Positions 61,201-64,000 of a DNA stretch of 64,000 bases are shown here, piece after piece. Below the pieces are notes generated by a model. The model saw nothing but the letters and a program-made list of their open reading frames with translations. It ran no database searches and had not been told where the DNA came from. The stretch's first letter is position 1, and each line of letters begins with the position of its first letter. The position numbers and the translations under genes were made by a program. Origin of the DNA: Verrucomicrobiota bacterium (GTDB taxonomy: Bacteria; Verrucomicrobiota; Verrucomicrobiia; Limisphaerales; JACRJZ01); assembly GCA_016219875.1 (NCBI GenBank), contig JACRJZ010000060.1, forward strand, positions 44,945-108,944, read 5' to 3'.

Positions 61201-61741
61201 GAACAGCAACGCCGTCTTGATCGTGGCCGGCCCGGCGGGCCAGGCGACCGGCGTCTCTCCGGCGGACTTCAAGCTCTTCACCTGGAGCGGACGATCCGGC
61301 AACGCGCCGCAGGAACGCGCGGCGGACCTCTGGGGATTGAACCCGGAAGCGTTCGTCGAGCCGCCGCCCAGTCCGTGGTCCTCCAACAGCGTCGTCCAAC
61401 TGATCAGCGACAACGGCATCTGGGAGTATTACGGCGACGGCGTGCCGGCGAAACGTCTGCCGGTGCCCGAGTTCAAAAAATTCCGCAGCGACTGGGTCGC
61501 GCTCGGTCCCGTGGTGACTTCCAAGCCGATCGTCCGCAGCGTGCAGAATCGCGCCGGACAAATCGCCGTCTCGTGGTACTCGGTCGAGGGTCTGACGTAC
61601 CGGGTGCAGTGGACGACGAACCTGCACAGCGGAACCTGGAACAACGTGCCCGGCGATGTCGTGGCCACGGACGCCATCTCGTGGAAATCCTGGGCCGTCC
61701 CCGCGCTGCCGAATTGCTTCTACCGGGTGATCGTGCCGTGA
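58277..61741 (+). CDS. Secreted lamin-tail/DUF3616-like protein
   Basis: A 1154-residue predicted secreted protein. The signal peptide is GAWLLLVLLAGMAAHGQ. A lamin-tail-like domain follows (QVFINEVLFNPPGIDTTNEY, then VELRG), and a second lamin-tail-like domain occurs near residue 417 (LRLSELKVNPPGTNDGPWEF, then VELIG). The region ~745-1060 resembles DUF3616: LMFIGDDENQVIRLYERHRS, DIEGSARVGNRIYWLGSESN, GFNLEGLTMAPGSTNVAYLG and APYVPATNRAKALII. The C-terminus ends with SWYSVEGLTYRVQWTTNLHS and FYRVIVP. No ATG precedes the signal peptide; TTG at 58277 is chosen, with a second TTG at 58325 possible. The role is probably extracellular ligand or calcium-related binding, by inference. Confidence 0.82.
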   Translation: MIRRAHSHHSGIPHGLRGAWLLLVLLAGMAAHGQVFINEVLFNPPGIDTTNEYVELRGLPNFVLSNGTYLVAVSGNTNANPGTVQNVFDLSGRALGGNGFLVLLMKSHLYLPVLNSNATVLGNTNGPGFGSGTTSSIGHRGGGGQTDLENSSVTYLLLRAATPPKPGDEIDANNDGTPDGAVWSGWTVLDSVGILDNDGFGDIAYGRINYRRNAAPGSGATALTGTVVPVAFTPLYVGRTGNSTGSNSADWVASDNLTGSAPAWFLGGAANTQPSGYAGQPLNHLGSPNFGAPASNGVVAVYPGTGLVVREGASTNSYKLGLNTAPSGSVKIQIAAPPAVQISTDAGVTWGAVRSITFSATNKSNVLVRAPVDAVVDSSPHWAGLRHAITNTADATRYPTNALTPLVNVAILERDWLRLSELKVNPPGTNDGPWEFVELIGPPGALLSNVYFVALESSSLKNPGHSDLVVNLSGARLGTNGLLVLGGTQNPYRLAPGTALFGDARFDNPTNGALGNGPKTFLLVSAWKPIPEDADLDNGDNGKLEGLPDGTTVLDGVAFSDGSDTNVFYSAAVLELSGGLPDAATRWPGNTDAESADAWFFANLVGPNADSLVYDGDDTSPDFPRGTWLTPGAANNTAPIIQPLPAQTGVIGDATNPQVVFAVNDTETPVALLAVTAHSTNQAVVPDAGLVVTSGPGDLRTLRITPAGVGYTLITITVSDGTMAGEASFRYAASAMDRPGGHFHSMISDGSAAFAVDTNLMFIGDDENQVIRLYERHRSGPPLLGFDFTYHLNLTELYDNGLPKEMDIEGSARVGNRIYWLGSESNADTGAPHPNRNRIFASDLVGSGTGSQLVYVGRYEHLRDDILAWDANNLHGKGAHYYGLNAGAAPGVNPKEEDGSGFNLEGLTMAPGSTNVAYLGLRAPYVPATNRAKALIIVVTNFSALAISGAGAGAARFGPPIELNLIRRGIRSFEANSNAVLIVAGPAGQATGVSPADFKLFTWSGRSGNAPQERAADLWGLNPEAFVEPPPSPWSSNSVVQLISDNGIWEYYGDGVPAKRLPVPEFKKFRSDWVALGPVVTSKPIVRSVQNRAGQIAVSWYSVEGLTYRVQWTTNLHSGTWNNVPGDVVATDAISWKSWAVPALPNCFYRVIVP

Positions 61742-61852
61742 TGCTGGGCCACCGCGAGTGATTGCCCCACCGGAATGGAAATCCCATTCCTACCTGAATC
61801 CGATTGAACTCAGGAGGCGATGGCAGGAGTTCGAGCGGCGGGAGGACGGAAT

Positions 61853-63100
61853 TCAGAACTCGAACTTCACCGCCCCGAGCCGTCGCGCCACTTCGTCCAG
61901 CACGCGCGTCTCATCGGCTTGGTCTTTGGCCAGGAACGTCACGCTGAAGCGCAGGTAAGCGCCGGCATCGTCCCACGGGACGGTCGAAATGAGCCGGTCG
62001 GTGATGAGCCACTGGGAGACGTCTTCAGCGGTCTTGAAGTCGATGCGTGCGCCGTCCTTCGTCACGGCGACCCGCGGGGCCTTCACGTAGAGGAAGAAGG
62101 AGCCTTTGGGCTTGCGGGCGTTGAAGCCTGCGGCACGCAGCGTTTGGACCAGCGCATCCATGCGGCGGCTGTACTTGGCGGCGATCTGCTGCGTGATCTC
62201 CGGGTGATCGAAGCAGTACGCCGCCGCGTGCTGAATGGCGAGGAACTGGCCGCTGTCGGTGTTGTCCTTCACGTCGCCATAGGCTTTCACGAGCAGTTCG
62301 TGGCCCGCCACGAAGCCGCAGCGCCAGCCGGTCATGTTGAAGCTCTTGCTGCACGAGTGAAGTTCCACACCCACGTCCTTCCCGCCCGGCGTGGCGAGCA
62401 AGCTCTGCGGCGCGCCCTCATAGACCAGCGCGGCGTAGGCGGCGTCGTGGACGACAACCACGTCGTTCTTCTTCGCGAAACGGACCACGCGGTCGAGGAA
62501 TTCCGGCGTGGCCGAGCCGCCCGTGGGATTGTTCGGGTAATTGATGACGATCACCTTCGCCTTGCTAAGCACGCCGGCGGGGATCGTATCGAGATCGGGG
62601 AGGAAATCCCGTTCCTCAGTCAGCGGCAGATTGTGGACCTGGCCGCCGAGGTACTTCGCGTGCGTGCCGAAGATCGGATAGCCGGGCGTGGTCATGAGCA
62701 CCACGTCGCCGGGGTTGACCAGCGCTGCCGGCAGGATGGCGAGCGCAGCCTTGTTGCCGATGGAGTGGATGACTTCGGTGTCCGGGTTCACGCCCGTGAC
62801 GCCGCAGACGCGGTCGAGGTAGCGGGCCGCGGCGTCCTTGAGCACTTGGTCGCCGTTGTCGGCGTAGCCGCGGTTTTCCGGCTTGCGGGCTTCCTCGTGA
62901 AGTTTGGCCACCACATCGGGGAAGGCCATTTCGTCCGGCTCGCCCACGCCCATGTCGATGATCTCCGCGCCGGGACGGGCGGCGAGGGCGGCGCGCTTGG
63001 CGCGTTTGATCTTCTCAAACTTGTAGATGGCGGTGCCTCTGCCGTACTGGCTCCCGCCGATGCGTTCGGCGAAGAGGTTCTGAATGTAGCTCTCGGACAT
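61853..63100 (-). CDS. dapL: LL-diaminopimelate aminotransferase
   Basis: A 415-residue class I/II PLP-dependent aminotransferase that matches DapL. It would convert tetrahydrodipicolinate directly to LL-diaminopimelate for lysine and peptidoglycan synthesis. The PLP Lys lies in ELHSCSKSFNMTGWRCGFVA. The substrate/PLP-binding Asn-Pro region is VIVINYPNNPTGGSATPEFL, and GVGEPDEMAFPDVVAKLHEE is a DapL hallmark near the N-terminus. DapL is used in Verrucomicrobiota and Chlamydiota. The start MSESYIQNLFAERIGG is conserved. No other dap gene is nearby. Confidence 0.94.
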   Translation of the reverse strand: MSESYIQNLFAERIGGSQYGRGTAIYKFEKIKRAKRAALAARPGAEIIDMGVGEPDEMAFPDVVAKLHEEARKPENRGYADNGDQVLKDAAARYLDRVCGVTGVNPDTEVIHSIGNKAALAILPAALVNPGDVVLMTTPGYPIFGTHAKYLGGQVHNLPLTEERDFLPDLDTIPAGVLSKAKVIVINYPNNPTGGSATPEFLDRVVRFAKKNDVVVVHDAAYAALVYEGAPQSLLATPGGKDVGVELHSCSKSFNMTGWRCGFVAGHELLVKAYGDVKDNTDSGQFLAIQHAAAYCFDHPEITQQIAAKYSRRMDALVQTLRAAGFNARKPKGSFFLYVKAPRVAVTKDGARIDFKTAEDVSQWLITDRLISTVPWDDAGAYLRFSVTFLAKDQADETRVLDEVARRLGAVKFEF

Positions 63101-63160
63101 AAATCAAGGCGCGGACGGTAGCGAACGGGACGGGCAGATGCAAGGGAGGGAATGGGACGG

Positions 63161-63253
63161 GTTGAAGGGTTGAAAGGTTGAAGAGTTAAAGAGGCTCCAG
63201 GCAATGGCCTTTGCCCTGTGCCGTGGCCTCTTCAACTCTTCAACCCTTCAACC
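63161..63253. repeat. TTGAAGGGTTGAAAGG-type inverted repeat, family D (copy 3)
   Basis: GGTTGAAGGGTTGAAAGGTT (63160 onwards) and its complementary run CTTCAACTCTTCAACCCTTC (63230-63249) surround GAGGCTCC/GGCCTC arms. It closely resembles the copy downstream of copA (12322-12434). It lies between dapL and the DUF192 gene. Confidence 0.82.
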
Positions 63254-63272
63254 ATTTCAGTTTCCCCCGCAC

Positions 63273-63809
63273 TCACCGCTGCCGGAAAAAATGCTGTCTC
63301 AATGAACCGCTCGGCGTGCGGACCACTGCGCCCGTGGTGACGTTGTGCCGCGCAAACCAGCCTTGATTCACTTCCAACACATACTGGACTTGGTCGGTCG
63401 CCGCCTCGGCCGGCGTCTCGTCCAGCGGTTTCAACTGGCGGATCTCCAGGATGGCGCCTTCCGCATCGAGGTAGGCGGCCGACAGCGGGACGGTCGTGTT
63501 CCTCATGTAGAACGACGCCCGCTGCGGCGTGGCGAACGGAAACAGCATGGCGGCGTTCTCAGCGAGGTTGGTGCGGAACATCATGCCCGTGGCCATCTGT
63601 TGCGCGGTGAGGCACACTTCGGCGGTCAGTTCCTCCGCGCCCACCCAGAGCTTCATCACGGGCAATCCCGTCTGCGCACGGTTCAAATGCAGAGGCTCGT
63701 TCACCTCCATCGGCGGAGGCGGCACGGTCGCCGCTGGCTCCGTCTTCTGACAGCCGGCCAGACTGGCCAGCGCCGCCAGCAGGAAGAGAATCGTCAATTC
63801 CAGTCGCAT
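63273..63809 (-). CDS. DUF192 family lipoprotein
   Basis: A 178-residue protein with a lipoprotein signal peptide (MRLELTILFLLAALASLAGC, lipobox LAGC) and a DUF192 domain at ~55-170. Domain features are LTAEVCLTAQQMATGMMFRT, ENAAMLFPFATPQRASFYMR and NTTVPLSAAYLDAEGAILEI, typical of the family. DUF192 proteins are small beta-barrel envelope proteins of unknown function. The start MRLELT is taken so that the signal peptide is of normal length. It is upstream of dapL on the same strand, but separated by a repeat. Confidence 0.9.
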   Translation of the reverse strand: MRLELTILFLLAALASLAGCQKTEPAATVPPPPMEVNEPLHLNRAQTGLPVMKLWVGAEELTAEVCLTAQQMATGMMFRTNLAENAAMLFPFATPQRASFYMRNTTVPLSAAYLDAEGAILEIRQLKPLDETPAEAATDQVQYVLEVNQGWFARHNVTTGAVVRTPSGSLRQHFFRQR

Positions 63810-63893
63810 GAGCGGACGGTGAGGCAACGCTTCGGGGATTTCAACATGGAAGGCTGGCCAGGCTCAGACATCCTGAGCCGTGGAACGCGCCTG

Positions 63894-63960
63894 GGCCGCC
63901 CGGTGAGGGCACCGGGCCTACAAGGCACGCCTTTCCTGTAGGCCGGGTCCCCTGACCCGG
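63894..63960. repeat. CCCGGTGAGGGCACCGGG palindrome, family F (copy 2)
   Basis: CCCGGTGAGGGCACCGGG (63899-63916) and GGCCGGGTCCCCTGACCCGG (63941-63960) form two tandem hairpins, as at 25341-25409, with GGCCTACA after the first. The rest of 63810-64000 shows no gene. Confidence 0.82.
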
Positions 63961-64000
63961 TGAACGCCGCTTCATCTCGATTCCTGGCCTCCACAAAACC

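Noticed and set aside
59339..61627. 762-residue minus-strand frame opposite the lamin-tail protein
   Set aside because: Shadow frame; the plus strand encodes lamin-tail and DUF3616-like domains.
63794..63994. Minus-strand 66-residue ORF at the right edge
   Set aside because: Coded by the family F palindrome and the antisense of a repeat; no conserved sequence.

Overview
The window is high-GC and densely coded. It looks like a chromosomal segment of a Verrucomicrobiota bacterium, probably near the Pedosphaera/Limisphaera group. That placement is inferred from gene content: several large secreted LamG/Ig, lamin-tail and tail-fibre-like proteins, a divergent ECF-type sigma factor, an LL-diaminopimelate aminotransferase, a recR-ybaB-dnaX block, and gaps packed with palindromic repeats of at least nine families. 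No rRNA, tRNA or CRISPR array was recognised.

Layout. 1-8.0 kb (minus strand): a tightly overlapping operon for a group-4-hydrogenase-like membrane arm. It is led by an HTH-PTS EIIA fusion and followed by HyfB-HyfC-HyfE-HyfF-HyfB-HyfC, with the second HyfC running off the left edge. 8.1-12.3 kb: Fe-type alcohol dehydrogenase, a small ABM-fold monooxygenase and a CopA-type copper ATPase. 12.5-16.4 kb: HAD hydrolase, recR, ybaB, dnaX and a small membrane ORF. 16.7-24.9 kb: a 1511-residue fused acyl-CoA dehydratase activase-type protein with a LysR regulator divergent to it, an APC permease and an exported O-methyltransferase. 25.5-32.3 kb: a sigma factor facing away from three secreted proteins, two of which are tail-fibre/adhesin-like paralogues.

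33.1-40.4 kb is a compact Mu-like transposable element. A MuA-type transposase and a MuB/TniB-type ATPase sit at the end of a leftward early operon of small regulators. A rightward XRE repressor is divergent to it, with two near-perfect operator-like palindromes between. No head, tail or lysis genes are visible, so it resembles the early region of a transposable phage with its lysogeny switch but nothing else. An ORF fragment lies at its left edge, and TTGTCCAGTTTT-type repeats occur near both edges.

40.9-64 kb: a ThuA-like protein, Dabb protein, DUF167 protein, a peroxiredoxin-Rieske pair, a TylF-like methyltransferase, a 1512-residue LamG/Ig repeat protein, an IS remnant, a YfhO-like membrane protein, an FmdB zinc ribbon, a RodZ-like protein, a four-gene operon with signal peptidase I and a PfkB kinase, a lamin-tail/DUF3616 secreted protein, dapL and a DUF192 lipoprotein.

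The main surprises are the doubled HyfB/HyfC membrane arm under an EIIA-fusion gene, the stripped Mu-like element, and intergenic repeats that have entered coding sequence (an in-frame segment of the 1511-residue protein and the signal peptide of a secreted protein).
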